This document shows positions 53,407 through 61,977 of a DNA stretch of 64,000 nt, in pieces. Source of the stretch: Cryobacterium glaciale (lineage in GTDB: Bacteria; Actinomycetota; Actinomycetes; Actinomycetales; Microbacteriaceae); NCBI RefSeq assembly GCF_004402535.1, contig NZ_SOEY01000026.1, positions 1 through 64,000 on the forward strand, given 5' to 3'. The notes below the pieces were generated by a model. That model was given only the letters and a program-made list of their open reading frames with translations. It did not search any database and was not told the DNA's origin. Within the stretch, counting starts at the first letter, position 1; every line of letters begins with the position of its first letter. A program made the translations under genes and the position numbers.

Positions 53407-54060
53407 ATGCATTTCGCCCACCGGCGCCGTCGGGTCATCGCAATCGTCAGCAGCGGCATCGCCCTGATCGTTCTCATCGTGGTCGGCTTGTTCGGACTTC
53501 TCCGTGGGCCCGAAAAACCGAGCGAGGACGCACGGCCGGCACCCGCAGCATCCGCTTCACCGGTGCCCACGGCCCGCCCCGATCAGCCGCCGCCAATTCT
53601 TACGACGAAAGACCCCGAGAATTTCACACGCAGCGTCGCGGGTGCGCTCTTCAATTGGGACACGCGTGACCGCGTTGGCCTCTCCGACTGGGCGCAGGTG
53701 ATCGTCGACGTCGCCGACACGGATGAAGCACCCGCCGTGGCCTCCGATGTTCGGGACTATCTCCCCGCCGCTCAGATGTGGCAGCAACTCAGCACGTACG
53801 GCACTCGGCAATGGATCGAAATCGAGTCGGTAGCTGTGCCCGAGGCCTGGGCGACCGCGCTCGAACAGGCAGCGCCGGGGCAGATACCGCAGGGTGCCAC
53901 GGCACTCACCGTAACGGGAACTCGTCATCGCACCGGCACCTGGAAGACGCAAGCACTGAACACGGAGCGACAGGTGGCGTTCACGGTTTTCGTCGTGTGC
54001 CCGGCCAAGGAGACGTGCACACTGCTCCGGCTGTCTCAGCCCGACCAACCTTTGGAGTAA
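53407..54060 (+). CDS. Membrane-anchored transfer-operon protein, 217 aa
   Basis: GAGGAG precedes ATG 53407. Basic N-terminus (HFAHRRRR), one transmembrane helix (VIAIVSSGIALIVLIVVGLF), a Pro/Ala linker, then an extracellular domain of about 150 residues. Topology matches TcpC/VirB8-like assembly proteins of Gram-positive conjugation systems, but homology is not demonstrated. 9 bp before the M23 gene. Confidence 0.7.
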   Translation: MHFAHRRRRVIAIVSSGIALIVLIVVGLFGLLRGPEKPSEDARPAPAASASPVPTARPDQPPPILTTKDPENFTRSVAGALFNWDTRDRVGLSDWAQVIVDVADTDEAPAVASDVRDYLPAAQMWQQLSTYGTRQWIEIESVAVPEAWATALEQAAPGQIPQGATALTVTGTRHRTGTWKTQALNTERQVAFTVFVVCPAKETCTLLRLSQPDQPLE

Positions 54061-54069
54061 GGCCGAGCG

Positions 54070-55230
54070 ATGCAGAAGCTCATTGGCCTCGTCGCGGCGC
54101 TCATGCTCGCCGGCCCACTCATCGGCCTGGTGGGCGTGGCCGCTCTCACCAATCCGGCCGCGCGCTCTTGCGGATCGGGGTCGCTCGTCGTCGGCAGCAT
54201 CCCCGATTCGCTGTCCGCTCGAACGCGAGACGGCGGATCGATCACCCTGAATAGGGCCCAGCTGACCCATGCCGCAACGATCATGACGGTCGGCTACCGA
54301 TACCCCGACGTCGGGCGACCGGGAGTGCTCATCGCGTTGATGGCCGCGCTCACCGAATCGACGCTGCGCATGCTCGCCAACCCCAGCGCATATCCGGAGT
54401 CCGCGGCGTACCCGAACGACGGGGTCAGCGCCGATCATGATTCCCTGGGCCTCTTCCAAATGCGGCCGGTCTCGGGCTGGGGAACAGTCGCCGAACTCAT
54501 GCGCCCGGAGTACCAGGCACAAGCCTTCTTCGGCGGACCCTCGGGCCCCAACGCCGGCTCGCCACGCGGGCTGCTCGACATCGCAGGCTGGCAAGCCCTC
54601 GACCCGGGTGCCGTTGCACAGGCAGTCGAGGTCAGCGCCTATCCCGATCGGTACCAGAACTTCCAGCCCGTCGCCGAGTCGATCCTCGCCGCGCTGACGC
54701 GGGCGCCCTTGGCGAGCGCAGTTGGCTCCGGGTTGACCATCGCCGAGACCTCGCGTGTGGTGTTTCCGCTTCCCACAGGCACGTACACAAACACCGACAG
54801 CTTCGGATGGCGCACCGACCCCTACAGTGGAGCCCGAAAGTTCCACGCGGGCAGCGACCTCGCGGCGCCCCTGGGCACTCCGATCCTCGCCGTCGCCGAC
54901 GGGGTCGTCAGCTTCGCGGGTCGACGGGGCAGCTATGGCGGGCTGATCACGATCGAGCACACGGTCGGCGGCGTGCGGGTCACCTCGTACTACGCCCACC
55001 TGTACGACTACGGCATCCACGTCGCGGCCGGCGACACTGTGGCCGCCGGCCAACACATCGGCGACGTCGGTTCCGCCGGCAAATCAACCGGCCCGCACCT
55101 CCACCTCGAGATCCACCCCGGCGGCGCGAGCCAACCTGCCGTCAACGCCGTGGACTGGCTCACCCAGCACGGCGCCGCCGGCTTGGCCGGTGCCGGGGTC
55201 GCCGCGGCCGGCTGCGGAAAGGCGAACTGA
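54070..55230 (+). CDS. Bifunctional wall hydrolase (lysozyme-like + M23)
   Basis: A 386-aa secreted or membrane-anchored enzyme that opens peptidoglycan for the conjugation channel. It has an N-terminal hydrophobic segment, then a lytic-transglycosylase-like part (LIALMAALTESTLRML, DHDSLGLFQMRPVSGWG). The C-terminal M23 metallopeptidase carries FHAGSDLAAPLGTPILA (HxxxD) and GPHLHLEIH (HxH), with YYAHLYDYGI between. All zinc ligands are present. Confidence 0.9.
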   Translation: MQKLIGLVAALMLAGPLIGLVGVAALTNPAARSCGSGSLVVGSIPDSLSARTRDGGSITLNRAQLTHAATIMTVGYRYPDVGRPGVLIALMAALTESTLRMLANPSAYPESAAYPNDGVSADHDSLGLFQMRPVSGWGTVAELMRPEYQAQAFFGGPSGPNAGSPRGLLDIAGWQALDPGAVAQAVEVSAYPDRYQNFQPVAESILAALTRAPLASAVGSGLTIAETSRVVFPLPTGTYTNTDSFGWRTDPYSGARKFHAGSDLAAPLGTPILAVADGVVSFAGRRGSYGGLITIEHTVGGVRVTSYYAHLYDYGIHVAAGDTVAAGQHIGDVGSAGKSTGPHLHLEIHPGGASQPAVNAVDWLTQHGAAGLAGAGVAAAGCGKAN

Positions 55231-55231
55231 G

Positions 55232-55501
55232 ATGGACGTATTCCCCGACTTCGGAGCCGTCGGTGGCGCAGCGGAATTGCACAACGTCGTCGGCGCGATG
55301 CTGACCTTCGTGTTGATCATGTCGGTGCTCATGATGATCATCAGCGGCGTCACCTGGGCACTCGCGTCGGCGAATGGCAATTTCCAGACTGCCTCGCGAG
55401 CCCGGGTCGGACTCTGGGTCGCCTGCGGCGCAGCGGCCCTCGCGGGCGCCGGTGTGGCCTGGGTCAACTTCTTGCTCGGTGTCGGCTCTAGTCTCCAATA
55501 G
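55232..55501 (+). CDS. DUF6112-like small membrane protein, copy 1
   Basis: 89 aa with two transmembrane helices (VVGAMLTFVLIMSVLMMIIS, then VGLWVACGAAALAGAGVAWV). The A-S-R/LASRxKVG-WVACGAA pattern is shared with copy 2 at 60348. Size and topology suggest a VirB2/TrbC-type pilin or channel component. Last gene before the cargo block. Confidence 0.75.
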   Translation: MDVFPDFGAVGGAAELHNVVGAMLTFVLIMSVLMMIISGVTWALASANGNFQTASRARVGLWVACGAAALAGAGVAWVNFLLGVGSSLQ

Positions 55502-55822
55502 GCGAATTCCACGCCAAAGCACGACATATCCAGAAGCTCCGGGCTCTTCGTAGCCAACCCTGACCGGCACAAATCGTGCGCGCAGTGTCTCGTAACCTAA
55601 GTGCCTCATAACCCATGAATTACGGGGCACTCCGGCCCCCAAGGTTCTCCGCAGAAGCCCTGGCCGGTCGTTGAGACCGTCACTGTCCCGCCATCATCTT
55701 TAGTCCGCACCGCCACCGCGTTGAAAACGGCATCCACTGGTCTCTAAGTCGTCGTCCAACCAGTCATCGCCGACCGCACGGTGGTTAGAGTCGGCACGTC
55801 GTCGCCGCCGTACGATGGGGGA
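55502..55822. other. Non-coding junction to cargo
   Basis: Between DUF6112 copy 1 and the TIR gene; no gene supported. Minus-strand frames here are shadows. This is the left edge of the inserted block. Confidence 0.5.
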
Positions 55823-56605
55823 ATGAGCGCAGCGCGATCGACAAATCAGGCCGGCCTGCCACATGTCTTCATTGGCTCGTCAACCGAGGGCCTAGAGATC
55901 GGACGCCATCTCCAGCTCGATCTCGAACGCACTGGCACCTGCATGGTTACCCGCTGGGACCAGGGTGTGTTTCAAGCGTCGACGTACACGATCCACCGTC
56001 TCGAAGAGGCCGCGCGAAAGGCAGATTTCGCGATCCTCATCGCCACTGCCGACGATACGGTCACGACCCGAGGCGAGTCGCAGAACGTGGCGCGGGACAA
56101 TGTCGTTTTCGAGCTCGGCCTATTCATCGGCGCTCTAGGGCTTGAGAGAACTTTCATCGTGGCCGACCGCACCGAGGATCTGCAACTGCCATCCGATCTG
56201 GCCGGCCTAACGTGGCTGCCGTACACAAATCGCCCGGACGGCAATGTTGGCGCGGCCGTGAACGAGGCCGTCGTTGGCGCGACAAGTCAGATCAGGGCGC
56301 TCGGCAAGCGCGTGTCCAGTGTCGGCGCGAGGCCCCGGGATCAGAGTGGTGTGCGGCGGCCGTTGGACGCTGAGATCGAGCGCATCTGCTCCGCAGCTCT
56401 TGCACAGGGGTGGCGGGTGAGGACGAATTCGGGCACGACTCTGCGTCTTCAGGATCGCTCGGGTCGCAAGTTTACGTTCTCGATAGGCGAATCTGTCTCG
56501 TCGCGAGTACAGCTCAGGTCGTTCGCCGCCGACCTGCGGGCCAACGGTCTGCGGGTGAGCCGCAGCGTGCGGCAGCCGGTGGAAGACTCCCCGCTTTACC
56601 GCTGA
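55823..56605 (+). CDS. TIR-like effector with C-terminal extra domain
   Basis: A 260-aa protein. Residues 13-140 are a TIR-like nucleotide-binding fold of the CAP12 type: HVFIGSSTEGLEIGRHLQLD, WDQGVFQAS, and ARDNVVFELGLFIGALG with candidate catalytic Glu97; such domains often degrade NAD+ in abortive defence. Residues about 180-260 (ALAQGWRVRTNSGTTLRL, TFSI, SFAADLRANGLRVSR) resemble a small dsRBD/HicA-like fold; this is tentative. ATG 55823 follows GGGGG at close range; upstream frame to 55781 rejected. No cyclase gene is adjacent, so it is not a standard CBASS. A strong hairpin follows the stop. Confidence 0.75.
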   Translation: MSAARSTNQAGLPHVFIGSSTEGLEIGRHLQLDLERTGTCMVTRWDQGVFQASTYTIHRLEEAARKADFAILIATADDTVTTRGESQNVARDNVVFELGLFIGALGLERTFIVADRTEDLQLPSDLAGLTWLPYTNRPDGNVGAAVNEAVVGATSQIRALGKRVSSVGARPRDQSGVRRPLDAEIERICSAALAQGWRVRTNSGTTLRLQDRSGRKFTFSIGESVSSRVQLRSFAADLRANGLRVSRSVRQPVEDSPLYR

Positions 56606-56612
56606 CCGGGAG

Positions 56613-56651
56613 GTTCTCCCGTGGGCCCGTTGCGGGATTCCACGGGAGAAC
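56613..56651 (+). terminator. Strong hairpin after the TIR gene
   Basis: GTTCTCCCGTGG - 15 bases - CCACGGGAGAAC: perfect 12-bp stem starting 8 bp after the stop. No T-run, as is common for actinobacterial terminators. From here to 57014 no gene is supported. Confidence 0.75.
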
Positions 56652-57014
56652 GGCGCTCCAACTCAATCGCTACTGAGAACCCTGTTGCCAAGACGCCGCG
56701 CCTCGATCATCGGCGATCGCTTCTGCGAGGAAAGTGCACCACGGAGATCCAACTCCGGGGGCAGAGCCACCTGGACTTCCGTTACTCGCCGCACGTTTAG
56801 TGAATCGCCACCGACTCCTGAATGCTACCCAATGTTGAGAACCAACGACTCCACGGACGGGCGTCTCGGCAATTGCAGAAACCAGGTCGAAGGCGTCGGG
56901 ACACCCTTCAGCGCGCGGCTAGCTTCGTGAGTACGATTCACCTATGCAGTGGATCGAGCATCGGTCGGCAGGGAAAATGGGCCGGACACGCCAGCCACTC
57001 GATAGGCTGTGGGA

Positions 57015-57365
57015 ATGCCTGGCGCCAATGCAAAACGTGGCGACATCTACAACGTTCATCCGTCCGCAGCCAGCCCGGGCGACGCCCACCAGACGCCGCG
57101 GCCGATGCTGTGCGTCGCTGAACAACCGAACGACCAGCTCGCCTGGCGCGCAATGTCCCGAACAACGACGGCCGGTACCAGCGTGGACCTTTTCAGTGCC
57201 GCAGATGCTTCGCTCGGACTGACGAAGGACGGTTGGTGGTCGTACCGATATCTCCGGTCGGTGAAGAAGCGGTGGACAGGAGATCCAAGCTTGTGTGCCT
57301 ACAAAAGTACGCTCACCAACCCATTGCTCTCCACTGTCATGGCCCACTACATGTCGCGGAAATAG
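57015..57365 (+). CDS. Small beta-barrel-like protein, first of a three-gene unit
   Basis: A 116-aa protein starting MPGANAKRGDIYNVHPSAAS. The KRGDIY opening and later PMLCVAEQPN recall PemK/MazF-type folds, but the toxin's conserved catalytic blocks are not clear. The end (WWSYRYLRSVKKRWTGDPSL) is aromatic. Ribosome site is weak. Followed after 56 bp by the HTH gene on the same strand. Confidence 0.55.
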   Translation: MPGANAKRGDIYNVHPSAASPGDAHQTPRPMLCVAEQPNDQLAWRAMSRTTTAGTSVDLFSAADASLGLTKDGWWSYRYLRSVKKRWTGDPSLCAYKSTLTNPLLSTVMAHYMSRK

Positions 57366-57421
57366 CCGAAAGCCTGATACGTTGAACGACTCTCCCAATA
57401 CAAGAATGAAGGCACCGCCGC

Positions 57422-58285
57422 ATGTACGAGCTTGAAACACCGCCCAACGGTGTCTCACGCGAACGCTGGCACGGGGAGACCGCAGGGACGCCGGAGGTGG
57501 GCGACTTGTGGCTCATTTCTTGGAATGGTGAAGCGCTCGCCCTTGCTGTGCTCGCAAGCATCCGAGACACGTATACTCTCTGCTGGCCGGTCACCCTCTC
57601 GGACGTACCCGTCTTCGCGCCGGCCCTCGAAGTCCCCTCGACTCTGCTGGACGTGCCGCTGCTGGTGTGGCCTACCCGGGAGACCGGCATGGGGCTTCAC
57701 ATGCTGCACCGCCGGTTAGGTCGTCTGCTAACTGCGAAAACAATGAGCCTTATCGACGTTGCCGTTGAGACGGGCGACGTCGACTTCCCGTTTCCCCTCG
57801 CCACCTACACCGTCGATGGGGAGGAAGCCGAACGCGAAAGCGACGAGATGGTTGATCGCTGGGAACGAATCTGCCTGAACACATGGCCGGAAGTCGTACC
57901 AGGCTTGTCCCCCTTCAACGCCGACGCTTTCCGTGAAGTGAACTTGTACGCTGGGGACCTTGCAGGCATTCTCGGTATCACTGTCCCCGCTGCGGTCAGT
58001 CTGGTCCGCGGCGAGTCAGTGCCGACAGCTGCGCAGCTTGAGATGGTTGCTGTAGCAATTCGCCGTGACCCAGAGGCTCTGCTCGACGCTGGCTCTGACG
58101 CTGCGGCCCGATTGCTGGTCCAACCAGTATTCAAGGATTCGCTCGTCGCGCTCGCGAGAATTCGGGAGCTTTCCGAAGCGGATGCACGCAATCTGGCCCG
58201 AGGCGAATTTGCGTTGGCCGCCCGGTCAGACGGCGACAACCACGCACGGCTACAGGCGACCATCGACAGACTACGGGAAGGCTGA
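57422..58285 (+). CDS. Regulator with N-terminal domain and XRE-like HTH
   Basis: A 287-aa protein. Residues 20-100 (EVGDLWLISWNGEALALAVL, TLCWPVTL) look like a small beta-barrel comparable to the upstream gene's. Residues about 175-220 (LYAGDLAGILGITVPAAVSL, VRGESVPTAAQLEMVAVAIR) form a helix-turn-helix of the XRE kind. GAAGG precedes the ATG. The ImmA/IrrE gene follows after 4 bp, giving a repressor-protease pair. Confidence 0.65.
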   Translation: MYELETPPNGVSRERWHGETAGTPEVGDLWLISWNGEALALAVLASIRDTYTLCWPVTLSDVPVFAPALEVPSTLLDVPLLVWPTRETGMGLHMLHRRLGRLLTAKTMSLIDVAVETGDVDFPFPLATYTVDGEEAERESDEMVDRWERICLNTWPEVVPGLSPFNADAFREVNLYAGDLAGILGITVPAAVSLVRGESVPTAAQLEMVAVAIRRDPEALLDAGSDAAARLLVQPVFKDSLVALARIRELSEADARNLARGEFALAARSDGDNHARLQATIDRLREG

Positions 58286-58289
58286 ACCG

Positions 58290-59345
58290 ATGGGCGCTCC
58301 CGAGGCTGAACATTTCAAGTACCTGGTCGAGCGGAATGACTACCGGGCCATCGCCTCGGAGCTTGTGCGGCTGGAAATCGAACGCGGTGTCATCTCCATT
58401 TCCGAGCTCGGCGCCGACCCCGAAGCTGCTGTGGCGGGCAGCCCCGAGCTTGACCTCGAATACGAGACGAACCTCACCCAGGGATGCTCGGTGTACGGCT
58501 TCTACCGGTACAGGGACGGGCAACCGTCGGTCATTCTCATCCACCCGTCGCTGACAGCGGAGCGGGACAATTTCACCATCGTCCACGAGTACGGCCACCA
58601 TGTTCAACGACACCACCGAGATTGGGTGGACGTCAGATATTCGCTCCCAGCCGCCCGGGGTGACAAGGTGGAAGAACGCGTCGCGGACGCTTTCGCCTCC
58701 ACAGTCCTCATCCCGGAGGATGCCTTGCCGACAGGGATCAACACCTTAAGCGCACGGACGCTCGCTACGCTGCACAGTCAGGTTCGGGCATCACGCTCGG
58801 CGGTCGCGAACCGTGTTGTTGAAGTCGCCTCATCGGAGCGGGATTGCGCAGTAGTGGTCTGCGACGAAGAAGGTCGAGTCATCTTCGCGCGAGCGACTGG
58901 CGACGACGTCTTCACACCCGCGCGTGGCATCGTCCAGCCCGGACTCGCAACCCTGTTCCAGTCGGCAGCATCAGCAGGCGGACATGTGATCGGCGACCTG
59001 GCGGAAGGTCTACGCGCTCTCTCCGGGTGGATCCAAACTGACTTGTCAGCGGACGTCGCACTCGACTTCTCCGGAGCTTACGCATTCGTCGTTCTTCGCC
59101 CGACACAGGTGTTCGGCCGCGAACAGTCGTGGGCTATGCGGGAGCACGAATGTGTGAGTCCGGCGTGCGGAGCCGATTTCGTTGTTGACAGCTCAGTTCA
59201 AATCTGCGGCAAATGCCGTGATCCGAAATGCCCGGAGTGCTCGACGTGCTCATGCGAACCCGCCGCCGAGACGTTCTGCACGGCCTGCTTCATTGCGCTC
59301 TCCGTCGCTGAGCAGTCGGGCCAGGTTCAACACGTCTGCGACTGA
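58290..59345 (+). CDS. ImmA/IrrE metallopeptidase with zinc ribbon
   Basis: A 351-aa protein. The protease domain has NFTIVHEYGHHVQRHH (HExxH) and KVEERVADAFASTVLIP. The last 60 residues are Cys-rich (CVSPACGADF, CGKCRDPKCPECSTCSCEP, CTACFIALS), a double zinc ribbon not usual in ImmA. Start ATG 58290 is 4 bp after the HTH gene. It probably cleaves that regulator on a signal; the ribbon could sense nucleic acid, oxidation or zinc. Confidence 0.75.
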   Translation: MGAPEAEHFKYLVERNDYRAIASELVRLEIERGVISISELGADPEAAVAGSPELDLEYETNLTQGCSVYGFYRYRDGQPSVILIHPSLTAERDNFTIVHEYGHHVQRHHRDWVDVRYSLPAARGDKVEERVADAFASTVLIPEDALPTGINTLSARTLATLHSQVRASRSAVANRVVEVASSERDCAVVVCDEEGRVIFARATGDDVFTPARGIVQPGLATLFQSAASAGGHVIGDLAEGLRALSGWIQTDLSADVALDFSGAYAFVVLRPTQVFGREQSWAMREHECVSPACGADFVVDSSVQICGKCRDPKCPECSTCSCEPAAETFCTACFIALSVAEQSGQVQHVCD

Positions 59346-59590
59346 GACTAAGCGGTCATGCCGGCAATGGGCCGCGGCGGACCCACGTCATTGGTACTGA
59401 GGAGGTCCACCATGGCGTCTGGGTTGCGCCATCATCAGAGCGGGCAACCTCTCAAATAGTTCGGCGGTTTTCGAGATGGGCGCAACCATGGCGTCCGTTC
59501 CTGCCACTTAATCTTGCGCGCATGAGAGGACTCGTGTGCGCTGAAATGCATCGGTAGACTGAGCCAGTCTCGAGAGGGAGTTGGAGCACC

Positions 59591-60157
59591 ATGGAGCTTG
59601 TTCTGATCGGTGTCGCAGTGATTGTCGTTCTCCTCGTAATCACAACTCTGTCCGACAAACGCAAGAACCCGGACAAGTACCCCACCAGGGTAGAGCTTCA
59701 CAAGGTCGAACAGCGCGACCAACTCTTCCGCCGCGGCGCGATCATCATGAAATCAGCGGTCAAAAGTGTGCTCAGTCCGGGCAAAGATGAGGCCCGCGAT
59801 GCCTGGGAGCAGGCGGCCACACTCGGAAACGTGCACGCGATCACTGGTCTCGGGATCATCGCGATGATGGACCACGACCTGGCTGCGGCTCAGGCTCGGT
59901 GGACCGAAGCTTTCCGCGAGGGCGATGACGCCGCGTACATTTTCAAGAGCATCTCGGCGGATCCCGAGAGTTCGAAGGAATATGCGCGCGCAGTCTGGGC
60001 GTACCTGGATGCGATGGCAAGCGGCGAGCCTGATAACTTGCGCCACTGGAGTGCCGTCGCGCGGCCACTGGGTCCCAGCAGCTACGCTGACGGGCTCCTT
60101 GAACGGGCATCCATGATCGAATTCAATAATCGCAGGGGGCCCTGGGGAGTGAGATAG
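59591..60157 (+). CDS. Membrane-anchored Sel1-like protein
   Basis: 188 aa. One N-terminal transmembrane helix (LVLIGVAVIVVLLVITTL), then helical repeats of the Sel1/TPR kind (ARDAWEQAATLGNVHAITGL, AQARWTEAFREGDDAAYIF, AYLDAMASGEPDNL). GAGGGAG lies upstream of the ATG. No partner is evident; it is the last cargo gene before the transfer genes resume. Confidence 0.7.
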   Translation: MELVLIGVAVIVVLLVITTLSDKRKNPDKYPTRVELHKVEQRDQLFRRGAIIMKSAVKSVLSPGKDEARDAWEQAATLGNVHAITGLGIIAMMDHDLAAAQARWTEAFREGDDAAYIFKSISADPESSKEYARAVWAYLDAMASGEPDNLRHWSAVARPLGPSSYADGLLERASMIEFNNRRGPWGVR

Positions 60158-60347
60158 CGGCGTGCGCGGATCAGGGCGTCTATAGGACAGGCGATTGACC
60201 ACGGCAGGTATCAGCTAACCCCATCACGCTGCTGTCGATCACATATGGGGCGGTCGAAAATTACCACAATCGGCATCCACCTGCGCGAGCGCGGGGCCGC
60301 TGGCGCACCTCCCAGTCGTATGCATCAACCGACTGAGGGAGCTGATT

Positions 60348-60617
60348 GTGGTTGACATTGTTCCGAACGGGACGGGCCTTCCCGGCATTGAACAACTGCG
60401 CGTCATCGTCGGTGCGGTGATGACCGTGGGGCTGATCCTGAGCGTGCTCGCCCTGATCATTGCGGCGATCGTGTGGGGTTTCGGCGCCAACTCGTCCAAC
60501 CCGCACCTCGCCTCGCGCGGCAAGGTGGGCGTCCTGGTGGCCTGCGGCGCCGCCATCATCTGCGGCTCGGCCGTCACCCTGGTCAACTTCTTCTGGACCG
60601 TCGGCCAAGCCGTCTGA
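60348..60617 (+). CDS. DUF6112-like small membrane protein, copy 2
   Basis: 89 aa starting at GTG 60348 with GAGGGAG upstream. Two transmembrane helices (IVGAVMTVGLILSVLALIIA; VGVLVACGAAIICGSAVTLV). Paralogue of 55232-55501 with the same length and ASRGKVG/VACGAA block. This copy leads directly into the TrbL-like gene and is probably the ancestral partner of the channel. Confidence 0.78.
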   Translation: MVDIVPNGTGLPGIEQLRVIVGAVMTVGLILSVLALIIAAIVWGFGANSSNPHLASRGKVGVLVACGAAIICGSAVTLVNFFWTVGQAV

Positions 60618-60646
60618 CCCCGATTCCCACCTGAACGGGGCTCCAG

Positions 60647-61975
60647 ATGAGCGTGTGCGACGTGCCGGTCATCGCCGACGTCTGCAACACCGCGGGCGAA
60701 GGCGCCGCTGCATTGGTCGCGGCGCCGTTCGATTGGCTCGCCCATTCGATGGGCTCCGCCGCAGCCTGGCTGTTCAAATCCGTCTGGGCAGCGTTTGATT
60801 CCACCACGCTCGTCGACGTCACCGACCCGGCGTACATCGACGTCTACAACGTGCTCTTCGGCGTGGCCGTCTTCGTCACCCTAGTGTTGTTCTGCCTGCA
60901 GCTTCTCACCGGCCTCGTGCACCGCGACCCGACAGCGCTCTCCCGAGCCGCGATCGGCGTCGCCAAGTCGGTACTCGGATCATTTATCATCATCACCATC
61001 ACCGGCCTGCTCCTCGAAATCACCGATCAGCTCACGATCGGAGTCGTTGAAGCGAGCGGCAACACGATGGAAGGCATGGGCGACCGCATCGCTCTCCTCG
61101 CCACCGGCCTCACAGCCATCAGCCTCGGCGCCCCCGGCGTCGGAGCGATCGTCACCATCTTCCTGTCCTCACTCGCGATCACCGGCGCGGCAATAGTCTG
61201 GTTCTCACTCCTCATCCGCAAAGCCCTGCTGCTGGTGGCGATCGTCTTCGGGCCAATTGCACTCGCCGGCGCGACCTGGGATGCCGCCAAAGGATGGTTC
61301 TCGAAATGGGTCGCGTTCGTGATGGCCCTCATCCTGTCGAAGCTCGTGCTCGTCGTGATCTTCTTGGTGGCGGTCGCGCAAGTCTCGGCCCCGATCGATG
61401 CCGACCTGGCCTCCGTCAGCGATCCGATCGCCGGAATCGTCTTGATGTTCATCGCCGCCTTCGCCCCTTACATCACCTACAAGTTCCTCAACTTCTTGGG
61501 CGTCGACATGTACCACGCGATGTCCAGCGAACAGGAAGCGAAGTCGGCGATGAACCGGCCCGTCCCGGTACCGAAAGCCCCGATGGTCGACGACCCGAAG
61601 AAGATCCTCGAGCCCAGCGGTGACGGCGGAAACGGAAAGGCACCACAAGGCGGCCCCGCCCCGACAACCTCATCGGGCAGTGGAGGGCCTGGTCCCACAT
61701 CGTCGGGTGGTGGATCGGCTGGCGGCGCAGCTGCCGGCAAGGGCGCATCCGCCAGGGCTGGGACGGCCGCCGCAGGTGCCGCAGCAGGGGCGGCCACTGC
61801 GGGCGTCTCCGTCGTCGCAGAAGTGGTCAAGGCCGCTGCCCAAGCCGGCCCGAATATGGCCAGCACGGTCGGCCACGCAGCGGATGCTCACAGCCAGTCT
61901 TCGAGCAGCGCCGCCGCCCCGACCACATCACGGCCATCATCCGGGCCCTCCTCCACACCAGGCAAGGACGTGTAG
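60647..61975 (+). CDS. TrbL/VirB6-like conjugal transfer membrane protein
   Basis: A 442-aa protein with about six transmembrane helices (VLFGVAVFVTLVLFCLQLLT, SVLGSFIIITITGLLLEI, IVTIFLSSLAITGAAIVWFS, ALLLVAIVFGPIALAGATWD, FVMALILSKLVLVVIFLVAV, SDPIAGIVLMFIAAFAPYIT) and a Gly/Ala/Ser/Pro-rich, probably disordered cytoplasmic tail of 130 residues. Inner-membrane channel component. 29 bp after DUF6112 copy 2, 2 bp before the SCO6880-like gene. Confidence 0.85.
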   Translation: MSVCDVPVIADVCNTAGEGAAALVAAPFDWLAHSMGSAAAWLFKSVWAAFDSTTLVDVTDPAYIDVYNVLFGVAVFVTLVLFCLQLLTGLVHRDPTALSRAAIGVAKSVLGSFIIITITGLLLEITDQLTIGVVEASGNTMEGMGDRIALLATGLTAISLGAPGVGAIVTIFLSSLAITGAAIVWFSLLIRKALLLVAIVFGPIALAGATWDAAKGWFSKWVAFVMALILSKLVLVVIFLVAVAQVSAPIDADLASVSDPIAGIVLMFIAAFAPYITYKFLNFLGVDMYHAMSSEQEAKSAMNRPVPVPKAPMVDDPKKILEPSGDGGNGKAPQGGPAPTTSSGSGGPGPTSSGGGSAGGAAAGKGASARAGTAAAGAAAGAATAGVSVVAEVVKAAAQAGPNMASTVGHAADAHSQSSSSAAAPTTSRPSSGPSSTPGKDV

Positions 61976-61977
61976 TC

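Noticed and set aside
55823-56605. CBASS or Pycsar system around the TIR gene
   Set aside because: No cyclase, ubiquitin-like or JAB gene is adjacent; a strong hairpin isolates the gene from the next unit.
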